A DNA stretch of 32,575 nt from an uncultured Bacteroides sp. (lineage in GTDB: Bacteria; Bacteroidota; Bacteroidia; Bacteroidales; Bacteroidaceae): the NCBI GenBank assembly GCA_949288715.1, contig CASELH010000030.1:1-32575 (forward strand), in the 5' to 3' direction. Made by a program: the position numbers and the translations under genes. The notes beneath the pieces were generated by a model. That model saw only the letters and a program-made list of their open reading frames with translations. It was not told the DNA's origin and ran no database searches. Positions 20,817 to 28,615 of the stretch are shown here, piece by piece; positions within the stretch are counted from its first letter, which is position 1; every line of letters begins with the position of its first letter.

Positions 20817-20919
20817 ACTTTTCAGTGAAAAAATAATGGTTATTTTGGAAATAAATCCAATTAGATTTGTGAATCAATGACTTAAACAATGAATTTTATT
20901 TTAGAATTGCAGAATGCTA

Positions 20920-21060
20920 TCAATGTTCATAGCTCACCACCTTCCTCAGTGGTGTCAGCAGCCGTTCCAGCACGTTGCGGTTGGCCAAGATGATGTCCAC
21001 ACTGCCTTTCAGCTCTTTGGCGGCGGGGAGTTACTTGCCATAGTTCTTCATAATTCCCAT
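20920..21060 (-). pseudogene. Decayed 3' fragment, resembling a HlyD-type secretion protein
   Basis: On the minus strand one frame reads ...YGK, a TAA stop, then LPAAKELKGSVDIILANRN and VLERLLTPLRKVVSYEH before TGA at 20920-20922. The pattern of a TYGK-LP stretch followed by G-x-x-x-I-I and an LxRLLxPLR helix looks like the C-terminus of HlyD-family adaptors used in Bacteroidota peptide secretion. It has no start codon or upstream body, and it contains an in-frame stop. It lies just downstream of the beta-propeller lipoprotein, a type of gene often found near such exporters. The family call rests on a short match by eye. Confidence 0.45.
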
Positions 21061-21083
21061 TTCTTTAAGGTGAATAACTATAT

Positions 21084-22328
21084 TTATTTCCATTTACCTA
21101 TCAACAGATAATTGTTATCGTCATCCGAAATAGTATTCATCAGCTCCGTAATCTTTGCCAAATCCTCCTTCGACATTTTGTCTTTCTCTTTCAGACGTTC
21201 TTCCAGTAGCATCAGTAGTTGGTCGGGCTCCACGTAAACGATAAAATAGCGGTAATCCATTTGCAGTCTCTGCTTTAGCGGAAGAATTATGCCGCCCAAT
21301 TCATCTGCTCTGATTTCAATCTGTGCCCCCTTTAAGGTAGATTTATCAACCAACAGAATGCCGGTAAAATTGTTCGGATAGAATTTACCTGTTATGCGCA
21401 ACTGTGCCAGATAATAACGGGGTGTCTCATGATACATATGTAGATAATTCTCACGGAAAGCCACGGTGAATTTAGGCGCAGCCCTGTTCACGGATGCGTC
21501 ATAATGATATAAAGAGTCTACCCGGGGATGGGAAGCAAACACATAGAAATCAGTAATATCTGTTCCCTGAGCCATCCTTCCGCTCCGTGCCATGTCTCCA
21601 AACCTTATGGAATATCTTTCATCCTCAAAATCCATCCAACCTTCATTCAATGCCTCCATATAGTTGTGGCGCAACACATTGCCCTCGAAATCTTGTACCC
21701 ACACAGCCGGCATTTCCTTCCCCCTTTCCCAACGTGCCTGCACTACAGTCACTTGCCGCTTGTCCGTCCGGACATTGATGACGGGGCTGTGAGTCAAATA
21801 AGCCAAAGGAATGTTTTTGCCTAAATGATTTCCCTCCAGGTCATACACTAAAATGCGGTTTCCCATGAACGGGATTAGATAAATACGGTTGTTCGCCTCG
21901 TCAATCTGGGAATATTGCACATCGATATATTCCCCCGGGCCTTGTCCCTTCTGCCCGATATCGGCTACATATTTCCCTTGTCGTGTGAATAATTTGTAGG
22001 CATCCCACAACCTTATGCCAATATAATGCTCGGTAAGTTCTATGTCAGGGTCATCACCAATCATGGCTGCATCGATGCTTTCCAAACGAATAAATTCCAA
22101 GCTATCCACCAGCTGGCTCAACGGTAACGTCACCTTCTCCTTTACCTTTGCCATATCACACACCACCACTGTATCACCCGCCTCAGTCACTTCCTGGGTG
22201 GCAATTACGCTGCATCGGTCAATCAGGCTTTCCTCACTGCGTGTGTTCTCTTTGCATGAAAGGCACAATAGCATGGCCATTGCGACCCCGAAGATTTTGT
22301 CTATACTATGTTTCATGGCATGGTTCAT
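21084..22328 (-). CDS. Six-bladed beta-propeller lipoprotein
   Basis: The protein has 414 residues. It has a lipoprotein signal (MAMLLCLSC), then repeated beta-strands of the six-bladed propeller family of Bacteroidota (YKLFTRQGKYVADIGQKGQGPGEY-like blade, then NRIYLIPFMGNRILVYDLEG). An ARG-type enzyme motif is absent. The first ATG (22328) is preceded by AGGAG five bases upstream; codon 5 (22316) is an alternative. A TACCTTTG box lies only 11 bases upstream, which would fit the later start better. The C-terminus has a charged helix (EERLKEKDKMSKEDLAKITEL). The function is unknown; relatives sit near peptide export or sensing genes, and a HlyD-like relic lies directly downstream here. Confidence 0.8.
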   Translation of the reverse strand: MNHAMKHSIDKIFGVAMAMLLCLSCKENTRSEESLIDRCSVIATQEVTEAGDTVVVCDMAKVKEKVTLPLSQLVDSLEFIRLESIDAAMIGDDPDIELTEHYIGIRLWDAYKLFTRQGKYVADIGQKGQGPGEYIDVQYSQIDEANNRIYLIPFMGNRILVYDLEGNHLGKNIPLAYLTHSPVINVRTDKRQVTVVQARWERGKEMPAVWVQDFEGNVLRHNYMEALNEGWMDFEDERYSIRFGDMARSGRMAQGTDITDFYVFASHPRVDSLYHYDASVNRAAPKFTVAFRENYLHMYHETPRYYLAQLRITGKFYPNNFTGILLVDKSTLKGAQIEIRADELGGIILPLKQRLQMDYRYFIVYVEPDQLLMLLEERLKEKDKMSKEDLAKITELMNTISDDDNNYLLIGKWK

Positions 22329-22338
22329 TTATTCTCCT

Positions 22339-22369
22339 CAAAGGTATGCAAAAGTGGCGAGACGGGCAA
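22339..22369 (-). promoter_or_regulatory. Candidate promoter of the beta-propeller gene
   Basis: On the minus strand TTGC (22369-22366), 19 bp, then TACCTTTG (22346-22339). The -7 box fits the consensus and the -33 box is partial. The start would be very close to the ATG. Confidence 0.35.
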
Positions 22370-22448
22370 GCCTTTTCCCCATTCCTTTGCCTCACCTCCG
22401 TCTCACTTTGTCCGCTCTTTTTCCTTTCCATAGCGAAAGCCCGCAAAA

Positions 22449-22503
22449 GGAGCAGGTAAGGACCGGGTAAGGAGATGGTAAGGAGCGGGTAGGGAACGGG
22501 GGT
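22449..22503. repeat. Degenerate 11-nt tandem repeats
   Basis: Four consecutive 11-base units from 22455 to 22498 read GGTAAGGACCG, GGTAAGGAGAT, GGTAAGGAGCG and GGTAGGGAACG, with partial units on both sides. The array lies in the 348-bp gap between the divergent beta-propeller and Abi genes, upstream of the Abi promoter. A second array with a GGTA core and 11-base period is at 28851-28894. Confidence 0.65.
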
Positions 22504-22579
22504 GTAAAGAATATTTTTTAATAAAGCTTTGTCAGGCCGAAAGGGGAATCAGATTTTTGCATAAAAGCGGAACGATAAT

Positions 22580-22610
22580 TTTGCGATTCGCATTTTGTTG
22601 CTTATCTTTG
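22580..22610 (+). promoter_or_regulatory. Promoter of the small RNA and Abi gene
   Basis: TTTG (22580-22583), a 19-bp spacer and TATCTTTG (22603-22610) match the Bacteroides consensus exactly. The predicted start, about 22615, coincides with the first paired base of the hairpin that follows. Confidence 0.75.
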
Positions 22611-22614
22611 CAGC

Positions 22615-22669
22615 ACGAGAACCCCCAAGCCTCTTAACAATGCTCAAATCGGGGGTCGTTTTATTTTTA
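22615..22669 (+). ncRNA. Compact hairpin RNA upstream of the Abi gene
   Basis: The predicted transcript of about 55 bases folds as ACG (22615-22617) with CGT (22657-22659), a 3-base bulge, then ACCCCC (22621-22626) with GGGGGT (22651-22656). It has a 24-base unpaired loop, AAGCCTCTTAACAATGCTCA and four more bases. A U-rich tail follows (22659-22669). It can therefore be a discrete small RNA with its own terminator, starting at the promoter. The Abi ATG is 8 bases beyond the tail and has no Shine-Dalgarno sequence. Recent work has described structured RNAs paired with AbiF-type HEPN proteins, and this layout fits that pattern. An ordinary attenuator hairpin is the alternative. Confidence 0.6.
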
Positions 22670-22676
22670 TATCCTT

Positions 22677-23573
22677 ATGGCAATAAATTTCCCTAAACAA
22701 TATAACAGCCCTGAAGATTTGGCTGTGCTGCTATCTCAAAGGGGACTTGTTTTCGATGACAAGGAACGTGTATGTCAATACATTCGCAATATCGGCTATT
22801 ACAGGTTAAGCGCATACTTCTATCCTTTTCTTGAAATCCCAAAAGAAAGACAGATTTTTAAGCCGGGAAGCAGTTTTGATGCAGCACTAAAGCTCTATCG
22901 GTTCGATAAGAAACTCCGTCTTTTCATGTTTAATGAAATTGAGAAGATTGAAATATCCCTGCGGAGTACTTTAGCCAATGTCGTGGCGAAAGAAACCGGA
23001 AACATTTTTTGGATGACCGACGGCTCGCTGTTTGCTAATTCCAACAAATTCAGTCGCACGATGGAGTTGATAGGCAAGGAAATCAATAACTCCAGAGAGG
23101 ACTTTATCCAGCATTTCAAAAACAAATACAGCAATGCCTATCCTCCGGCATGGATACTCGTAGAGATACTGCCAATGGGTGTCGTAACCCGCATTTATGA
23201 GAATATCAAGTCCAACCAGCTGAAGAAAAAGATTGCGGCCTATTATGATTTGCCAGTTCCTGTATTTACTTCATGGCTGACGGTCATAACCCTTACAAGA
23301 AACTCCTGCTGTCACCATGCGAGGGTGTGGAACAGACAATATGCCATCAATCCTATAGTCGCCCGGAAAATGAAACGTCCTTGGATAAGCGATACCATAC
23401 CACCTCATAGAACATTTTACGAAATCTGCATCATCAAGTGGTTTATTGATATTATATCACCAAACAACGATATGAAGCAGCATCTCTTGTCTTTGCTGGA
23501 GCAATATCCTAATGTCGATTATAAAGCGATTGGCATTTCACAAGACTGGTTAGAAGAACCACTGTGGCGTTAA
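22677..23573 (+). CDS. Abi_2 family HEPN protein (AbiD/AbiF-like abortive infection)
   Basis: The protein has 298 residues from the ATG at 22677. The N-terminal IRNIGYYRLSAYFYPF (residues 36-51) and the C-terminal RNSCCHHARVWNR (208-220) are hallmarks of the Abi_2 family. The second contains the HEPN ribonuclease motif R-X4-H (Arg208, His213), which looks intact. Such proteins are thought to cleave RNA and stop phage growth by harming the infected cell. There is no signal peptide. It is visibly more A/T-rich than its neighbours, which suggests acquisition by transfer. No protein antitoxin gene is adjacent, but a hairpin RNA lies immediately upstream behind the shared promoter and could serve as the partner. 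Confidence 0.9.
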   Translation: MAINFPKQYNSPEDLAVLLSQRGLVFDDKERVCQYIRNIGYYRLSAYFYPFLEIPKERQIFKPGSSFDAALKLYRFDKKLRLFMFNEIEKIEISLRSTLANVVAKETGNIFWMTDGSLFANSNKFSRTMELIGKEINNSREDFIQHFKNKYSNAYPPAWILVEILPMGVVTRIYENIKSNQLKKKIAAYYDLPVPVFTSWLTVITLTRNSCCHHARVWNRQYAINPIVARKMKRPWISDTIPPHRTFYEICIIKWFIDIISPNNDMKQHLLSLLEQYPNVDYKAIGISQDWLEEPLWR

Positions 23574-23680
23574 ATAATATTTTTCCTATATCAAGGAATT
23601 GAATGCCTTTGCCACCGGTAAAAATCTGTCTTCCCCGTTAAAAATGCTGTAAAGTGGCGCGTATATTTCGCGATAACGCT

Positions 23681-23688
23681 TATTTTTG
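23681..23688 (+). promoter_or_regulatory. Candidate -7 element for the Big_5 lipoprotein operon
   Basis: TATTTTTG followed by CAGC fits TAnnTTTG. The implied start near 23694 falls at or just after the ATG at 23693, so translation more likely begins at 23732. No clear -33 box is visible. Confidence 0.45.
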
Positions 23689-23720
23689 CAGCATGTTACA
23701 GAAAAGACCATATTGCCGCG

Positions 23721-23725
23721 GGAGG
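23721..23725 (+). promoter_or_regulatory. Shine-Dalgarno site deciding the Big_5 gene start
   Basis: GGAGG lies six bases before the ATG at 23732. This is unusually strong for this genome and supports that start over 23693. Confidence 0.5.
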
Positions 23726-23731
23726 CGCTGG

Positions 23732-25636
23732 ATGCGCGGACTGCCTGCCGTTGCCCTGGTGGCGGCGGTGCTCTGGTCGTGTGCCAGCGTGGGACGCATC
23801 GAGGGCGGGCCTTACGACGAGACGCCCCCCAGGTTTGTGCGGAGCACCCCCGAGCCGGGCGCGCTGAACTACAACAACGAGAAGCGCAAAAGAATATCCA
23901 TTGAGTTTGACGAATACATCGTGCTGGAGGGGGCCAACGAGAAGGTGGTCATCTCGCCGCCGCAGATTCAGCAGCCGGAGATTAAGACCGTGGGCAAGCG
24001 GGTGCAGGTGACGCTGGAAGACTCGCTGAAGCCCAACACGACGTACACCATAGACTTTTCCGACGCCATACAGGACAACAACGAGGGCAACCCGCTCTAT
24101 GGCTTTGCCTTCACCTTCTCCACGGGCTCGCAGATAGACTCGATGGTGGTGAGCGGCACGGTGCTCAACGCTGCCGACCTGGAGCCGGTGAAGGGCATTC
24201 TGGTGGGTCTGCATGCCAACCTGGAGGACTCGGCCTTCACGGCGCTGCCTTTCGACCGCGTGGGGCGCACCGACAGCCGGGGGCAATTTTCCATACGGGG
24301 CGTGGCGCCGGGACGTTACCGCATCTACGGCCTGATGGACGGCGACCAGAATTACTACTTCTCGCAGCCTACCGAGCAGCTGGCTTTCAGCGACTCGCTC
24401 GTCATCCCCTCCATGGAGCCTGCCGTGCGGCAAGACACGATGTGGATTGACTCGCTCACCATAGACACCATTGTGGAGCGGGGCTACACGCACTTCATGC
24501 CCGACGACGTGATGCTGTGCGCCTTCAAGGAACGCATCACCCGCGCACAGCGCCTGGCACGCAGCGAGAGGCCCAAGTACAACGAGTTCTACTTTTACTT
24601 CACCGCCCCGGCGGACACGCTGCCCACGCTGCGGGGGCTGAACTTTGACGAGCGCGACGCCTTCATCATCGAGAAGCCCACGGGACGCATAGACACGCTG
24701 CACTACTGGATAAAAGACTCGCTGCTGTACGTGCAAGACACGCTGAAGATGAGCCTCACCTACCTCTACACCGATACCCTGAACCAACTGGTGCCCCGCA
24801 CGGACACGCTGCGCCTGGTGTCGAAAGTAAAACCCAAGACCGAGGAGGAGAAGGCCAAGGAGCGTGAGGAGAAGGAGAAAGAGCGCAAGAAACGCCGCAA
24901 GAAGGACGAACCCGAGCCGGTGTACACCGAGTTCCTGCCGATGGACGTCTACGCCCCCGGCACGATGGACATCTACGACTACCTGACCCTGACCTTCCAG
25001 GAGCCGGTGGCCAGCATAGACACCGCCGCCATGCACCTGCAGCAGAAGGTGGACACGCTGTGGCACGACGTGGCTTTCGACTTCCAGCAGGACAGCACCG
25101 ACCTGAAGAAGTACAACATCTTTGCCGACTGGGAGTGGGGCGAAAGCTATGCCTTTTCCATCGACTCTACGGCCATACACGGGCTGTACGGCCTGTTTAC
25201 CGACAAGGTGAAGAAGGAGTTCAAGGTGAAGAACCCGGAGGAGTACGGGCAGATATTCTTCAACGTGACGGGCACCGTGGGCCCCTGCTTTGTGGAACTG
25301 CTCGACGGGCAGGACAAGGTGCTGCGCACCGTGAAGCTGGTGGATGGCAAGGCCGACTTCTACTACCTGAATCCGGGCAAGTATGGCGCCCGCCTGGTGG
25401 AGGACACCAACGACAACGGCGAATGGGACACAGGGCTCTATGCCGAAAAGCGTCAGCCCGAGCGGGTGTACTACTATCCGCAGGTGCTGGAGCTGAAGGC
25501 CAACTTCGACTTGCTGCAAGACTGGAACGTGCTGCAGCTGCCCCTGGACAAGCAAAAACCAAACGAACTTAAAAAGCAGAAACCTGATGAAGACAAGAAG
25601 AAAAACAGAAATAGGAATAGCAGCAACAGCCGCTAA
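23732..25636 (+). CDS. Big_5 (Ig-like) domain lipoprotein
   Basis: The protein has 634 residues from 23732; an in-frame ATG at 23693 would add 13. Lipoprotein signal MRGLPAVALVAAVLWSC, then GGPYDETPPRFVRSTPEPGA, the standard opening of the bacterial Ig-like domain 5 lipoproteins of Bacteroidota. The Ig-like domain covers about residues 30-130 and ends in FAFTFSTG. A carboxypeptidase-regulatory-like beta domain follows (SGTVLNAADLEPVKGILVGL). A highly charged Lys/Glu segment (EEEKAKEREEKEKERKKRRK) lies near the middle. The tail is Lys/Asn-rich and overlaps the next gene. It is probably an envelope protein; its precise role is unknown. It forms an operon with the DUF3108 gene. Confidence 0.85.
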   Translation: MRGLPAVALVAAVLWSCASVGRIEGGPYDETPPRFVRSTPEPGALNYNNEKRKRISIEFDEYIVLEGANEKVVISPPQIQQPEIKTVGKRVQVTLEDSLKPNTTYTIDFSDAIQDNNEGNPLYGFAFTFSTGSQIDSMVVSGTVLNAADLEPVKGILVGLHANLEDSAFTALPFDRVGRTDSRGQFSIRGVAPGRYRIYGLMDGDQNYYFSQPTEQLAFSDSLVIPSMEPAVRQDTMWIDSLTIDTIVERGYTHFMPDDVMLCAFKERITRAQRLARSERPKYNEFYFYFTAPADTLPTLRGLNFDERDAFIIEKPTGRIDTLHYWIKDSLLYVQDTLKMSLTYLYTDTLNQLVPRTDTLRLVSKVKPKTEEEKAKEREEKEKERKKRRKKDEPEPVYTEFLPMDVYAPGTMDIYDYLTLTFQEPVASIDTAAMHLQQKVDTLWHDVAFDFQQDSTDLKKYNIFADWEWGESYAFSIDSTAIHGLYGLFTDKVKKEFKVKNPEEYGQIFFNVTGTVGPCFVELLDGQDKVLRTVKLVDGKADFYYLNPGKYGARLVEDTNDNGEWDTGLYAEKRQPERVYYYPQVLELKANFDLLQDWNVLQLPLDKQKPNELKKQKPDEDKKKNRNRNSSNSR

Positions 25637-26480
25637 ACGCGGCCGCCTGCATGGCCGTCTGAAGGCCTTGGTGCTGACGGCACTGCTGGCATGGCTGGGG
25701 GGAACTGCCCTGCGCGCCCAGTGCACGGCGGAGAACACAGCTTTTCTGCCGGGTGAACATGTGTCGTACAACCTGTATTTCAACTGGAAATTCGTGTGGA
25801 TAAAGGTGGGCTATGCCGACCTCACGGTGCAGGAGTCTGAATGGAACGGACAGTCGGGCTACCGCTTCGACCTGCTGTCGCACACCAGCAAGAAGGCGGA
25901 CTTCTTCTTCAAGATGCGCGACACGCTGACCTGCCATGTGGGCCGGGGGCTGGAGCCGCTTTACTTCTGCAAGGCGGCCGAGGAGGGCAAGCGCCACACG
26001 CGTGACGAGGCCTGGTTCTCTTACAACAAGGGCCGGGTGAACGTGCACCAAAAACGCACGTGGTACAGCCAGGACCGTGCCCCGCAGGAGACGGACTACA
26101 GCGACACGACCTGCGTGTTTGACATGCTGAGCATACTGGGGCAGGCGCGCTCGTGGAAGGCGGACGACTTCAAGGTGGGCGACAAGGTGAACTTCCCCAT
26201 GGCCACGGGCCGCAAGGTAGAGCCGCAGACGCTTATCTACCGCGGCAAGGAGAATGTGGAGGCCAAGAACGATACTATCTACCGTTGCCTGGTATTCTCG
26301 TTCGTGGAGTACGACAAGAAGGGGGAGGAGAAAGAGGTCATCACCTTCTTTGTTTCCGACGACGATAACCACTTGCCCATCCGTCTGGACATGTACCTTA
26401 GTTTTGGCTCTGCCAAAGCCTTCCTCACCGAGGTGAAGGGCAACCGCTATCCGCTGACCTCGGCAGTAGGAAAGAAGTGA
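25587..26480 (+). CDS. DUF3108 domain exported protein
   Basis: The protein has 297 residues. The ATG at 25587 lies inside the last 50 bases of the Big_5 gene in another frame. A long basic N-region precedes a hydrophobic signal (LKALVLTALLAWLGGTALRA), so it is exported, probably to the periplasm. The mature part begins FLPGEHVSYNLYFNWKFVWIKVG and continues with YRFDLLSHTSKKADFFFKMRDT, matching DUF3108. The function is unknown. The overlap with the upstream reading frame suggests coupled translation and a shared envelope role. Confidence 0.88.
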   Translation: MKTRRKTEIGIAATAAKRGRLHGRLKALVLTALLAWLGGTALRAQCTAENTAFLPGEHVSYNLYFNWKFVWIKVGYADLTVQESEWNGQSGYRFDLLSHTSKKADFFFKMRDTLTCHVGRGLEPLYFCKAAEEGKRHTRDEAWFSYNKGRVNVHQKRTWYSQDRAPQETDYSDTTCVFDMLSILGQARSWKADDFKVGDKVNFPMATGRKVEPQTLIYRGKENVEAKNDTIYRCLVFSFVEYDKKGEEKEVITFFVSDDDNHLPIRLDMYLSFGSAKAFLTEVKGNRYPLTSAVGKK

Positions 26481-26511
26481 AGGTCGACCGCATAGCATAG
26501 AATGCACACCC

Positions 26512-26556
26512 CTTATTTTTCATTTTTCAATTCTCAATTTTTAATTTACCATTCCC
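26512..26556. repeat. A/T-rich 7-nt periodic repeat after the DUF3108 gene
   Basis: From 26516 the sequence reads in heptads TTTTTCA TTTTTCA ATTCTCA ATTTTTA ATTTACC. It separates the convergent DUF3108 and thioesterase genes. No clear hairpin terminator is visible. Confidence 0.5.
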
Positions 26557-26961
26557 TTACACCGTAAAGGGCAGCGGGGTGTCCATGCGGAAGACGCTCG
26601 ACTCGAAGGTGGCAATCAGCTTGCCCTCCTGGTTGGTGATGTCTATTTGGTAGTAGCCGGTGGTGCGGCCTGTGTAGCGTTCGCGGGCCTCGGCGGTCAA
26701 GATATCGCCCGGGCCGCTGGCGCGCAGGAAGGTGATGTTGGACGACAGGGAGAAGGCCAGCGTGCCGTGCGAGTTGGCAGCGGCGGCCAGCGTGAGGTCG
26801 GCCAGCGTAAAGAGCGCGCCGCCTTGCGTGCGTCCGCCGGCATTGAGGTGTTCGGGGGTGATGGTGAGGCAGGCCTTGGCATAGCCGGGCTTTACTTCCA
26901 GCAGTTGCACGCCCGCGTTGGTGGCAAAGCGGTCGTTTAAGAAAAATTCTTGGGGAGACAT
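26557..26961 (-). CDS. PaaI-type hotdog-fold thioesterase
   Basis: The protein has 134 residues, a normal length for a single hotdog domain. The active-site stretch TQGGALFTLADLTLAAAAN (residues 46-63) carries Asp55 at the usual catalytic place. The histidine of many PaaI enzymes is replaced by glutamine (Gln47), a change seen in other hotdog subgroups. It should hydrolyse acyl- or aryl-CoA thioesters in the cytoplasm; the substrate is unknown. It lies 127 bp downstream of cysS on the same strand, across a repeat-filled gap. Confidence 0.85.
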   Translation of the reverse strand: MSPQEFFLNDRFATNAGVQLLEVKPGYAKACLTITPEHLNAGGRTQGGALFTLADLTLAAAANSHGTLAFSLSSNITFLRASGPGDILTAEARERYTGRTTGYYQIDITNQEGKLIATFESSVFRMDTPLPFTV

Positions 26962-26969
26962 GTGGGGGG

Positions 26970-27088
26970 TAAGTATTAAGTATTAGGGATTAGTGATTAG
27001 GTATTAGTGGTTAGCGGTGAGGGATTAGCGGAGTAGGGGGCACTAATAGCTCATCACTAATCCCTAACCGCTAATCCCTGACCACTTG
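26970..27088. repeat. Inverted 7-nt periodic repeat arms (GGATTAG type)
   Basis: The left arm (26987-27032) reads GGATTAG TGATTAG GTATTAG TGGTTAG CGGTGAG GGATTAG. The right arm (27040-27078) is its degenerate inverse, with CTAATCC heptads. The arms can fold into a long hairpin centred near 27035. It lies between cysS and the thioesterase gene. It is non-coding. Confidence 0.65.
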
Positions 27089-28564
27089 TCACTTATTAAG
27101 CTTCCATTCGGTGGATTCTTTTCCGTCCTTTATCTCGAAGCCCAGGGCGGTGAGCTCGTTGCGGATGCGGTCGCTGGTGGCCCAGTCTTTGTTGGCTTTG
27201 GCCTTGAGGCGCTCCTGCAGCAGCATGTCTACCACGTGGCCAAAGGCCTCTTCGCGGGCGGCATCGGAAGTGTGCTCTTCCCGCAGCCCGAGTATGTCGA
27301 AGCAGAACAGGCGGAAGGTTTCCTTCAGGTGCTCCAGGTCGTCGGCAGTGATGGTGTCGTTGCCGGCCAGGATGTTGTTCACCATCTTGGCCCCGTCGAA
27401 GAGGTGGGCGATAACGATGGGCGAGTTGAGGTCGTCGTTCATGGCTTCGTAGCACTTCTGGCGCAAGGTAAGCACGTCTACGCTCGTGGCCTGGGACGGC
27501 ACTATCTTGTCCAGCCCGTGCACGGCATCCATGAGGCGCGACAGACCTTTCTCGGCAGCCTGCAAGGCTTCGTTGCTGAAGTCCACCGTGCTGCGGTAGT
27601 GTGCCTGGAGGATGAAGAAGCGTATAGTCATGGGCGCATAGGCCTGTGCCAGTTTCTCGTGCTGCCCGGTGAAGAATTCGTTCAGCGTAATGAAGTTGCC
27701 CAACGACTTGCCCATCTTCTGCCCTTCGATGGTAATCATGTTGTTGTGCATCCAGTAGTGCACCATGTCGTCGCCTTGGCTGGCCACGGCTTGGGCTATC
27801 TCGCACTCATGGTGGGGGAATACGAGGTCCATGCCCCCGCCGTGAATGTCGAAGTGCGCGCCCAGGTACTTGCGCCCCATGGCGGTGCACTCGCAGTGCC
27901 AGCCGGGAAATCCGTCGCTCCAGGGCGAGGGCCAGCGCATGATGTGTTCGGGCTGTGCCTTCTTCCACAGGGCAAAGTCGGCGGGGTTATGCTTCTCGTC
28001 CTGGCCATCGAGCTCGCGCGAGGTGTTGAGCACATCCTCCAGGTTGCGGCCCGAAAGCTTGCCGTAGTGGTGGTCTTTGTTATACTTGGCCACGTCGAAG
28101 TACACCGAGCCCTGGCTCTCGTAGGCATAGCCGTTGGCCAGTATCTCCTTTACCAGCTCTATCTGCTCGATGATGTGCCCCGAGGCGTGCGGCTCTATGC
28201 TGGGGGGCAGCACGTTCAGGGCGCGCATGGCGTCGTGGTAGCGGTTGGTGTAGTATTGCGCCACCTCCATGGGCTCCAGCTGCTCCAGGCGTGCCTTCTT
28301 GGCAATCTTGTCCTCGCCTTCGTCGGCATCGTGCTCCAGGTGCCCCACGTCGGTAATGTTGCGCACGTAGCGCACCTTGTAGCCCAAGTGGCGCAGGTAG
28401 CGGAAGAGCAGGTCGAAAGTGATGGCGGGACGTGCATGCCCCAGGTGCGGGTCGCCATATACAGTAGGGCCGCACACGTACATGCCCACGTGGGGAGCGT
28501 GCAGCGGCACAAAGGTTTCTTTCCTTCTGTCGAGGGTGTTGTAGATAACCAGTGGATGTTCCAT
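27089..28564 (-). CDS. cysS: Cysteinyl-tRNA synthetase
   Basis: The protein has 491 residues from the ATG at 28564; the frame is open further upstream but [18 protein letters not shown] is the usual start. This cytoplasmic class I synthetase charges tRNA-Cys. It has a zinc-binding Cys31 in CGPTVYGD, the HIGH motif as HLGH (residues 40-43), further zinc ligands in WHCECTAMG and FPHHECE, and the KMSKS loop as KMGKS (Lys283 to Ser287). The length is typical, and all motifs are present. It has its own promoter (28600-28607). Confidence 0.97.
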   Translation of the reverse strand: MEHPLVIYNTLDRRKETFVPLHAPHVGMYVCGPTVYGDPHLGHARPAITFDLLFRYLRHLGYKVRYVRNITDVGHLEHDADEGEDKIAKKARLEQLEPMEVAQYYTNRYHDAMRALNVLPPSIEPHASGHIIEQIELVKEILANGYAYESQGSVYFDVAKYNKDHHYGKLSGRNLEDVLNTSRELDGQDEKHNPADFALWKKAQPEHIMRWPSPWSDGFPGWHCECTAMGRKYLGAHFDIHGGGMDLVFPHHECEIAQAVASQGDDMVHYWMHNNMITIEGQKMGKSLGNFITLNEFFTGQHEKLAQAYAPMTIRFFILQAHYRSTVDFSNEALQAAEKGLSRLMDAVHGLDKIVPSQATSVDVLTLRQKCYEAMNDDLNSPIVIAHLFDGAKMVNNILAGNDTITADDLEHLKETFRLFCFDILGLREEHTSDAAREEAFGHVVDMLLQERLKAKANKDWATSDRIRNELTALGFEIKDGKESTEWKLNK

Positions 28565-28599
28565 AATGCTGTGATTTATATGTTCCGGTCTTTTCCCCG

Positions 28600-28607
28600 C
28601 AAAGATA
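28600..28607 (-). promoter_or_regulatory. -7 element of the cysS promoter
   Basis: On the minus strand TATCTTTG is a full match to TAnnTTTG, 35 bases before the cysS ATG. The -33 position falls in the heptad array at 28616-28648 and lacks TTTG. Confidence 0.5.
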
Positions 28608-28615
28608 GGCTTTTT

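Noticed and set aside
20914-21111. 65-codon plus-strand frame between the DUF6266 and beta-propeller genes
   Set aside because: It is antisense to a better-supported HlyD-like fragment and overlaps the end of the beta-propeller gene.
25587-25636. Overlap of the Big_5 and DUF3108 genes as a sign of a frameshift
   Set aside because: The two proteins have separate signal peptides and domains, so these are two real genes that overlap.
23696-25783. 695-codon minus-strand frame opposite the Big_5 gene
   Set aside because: It is a shadow of a gene with a signal peptide and recognizable domain. Its product is a low-complexity Val/Leu/His chain.
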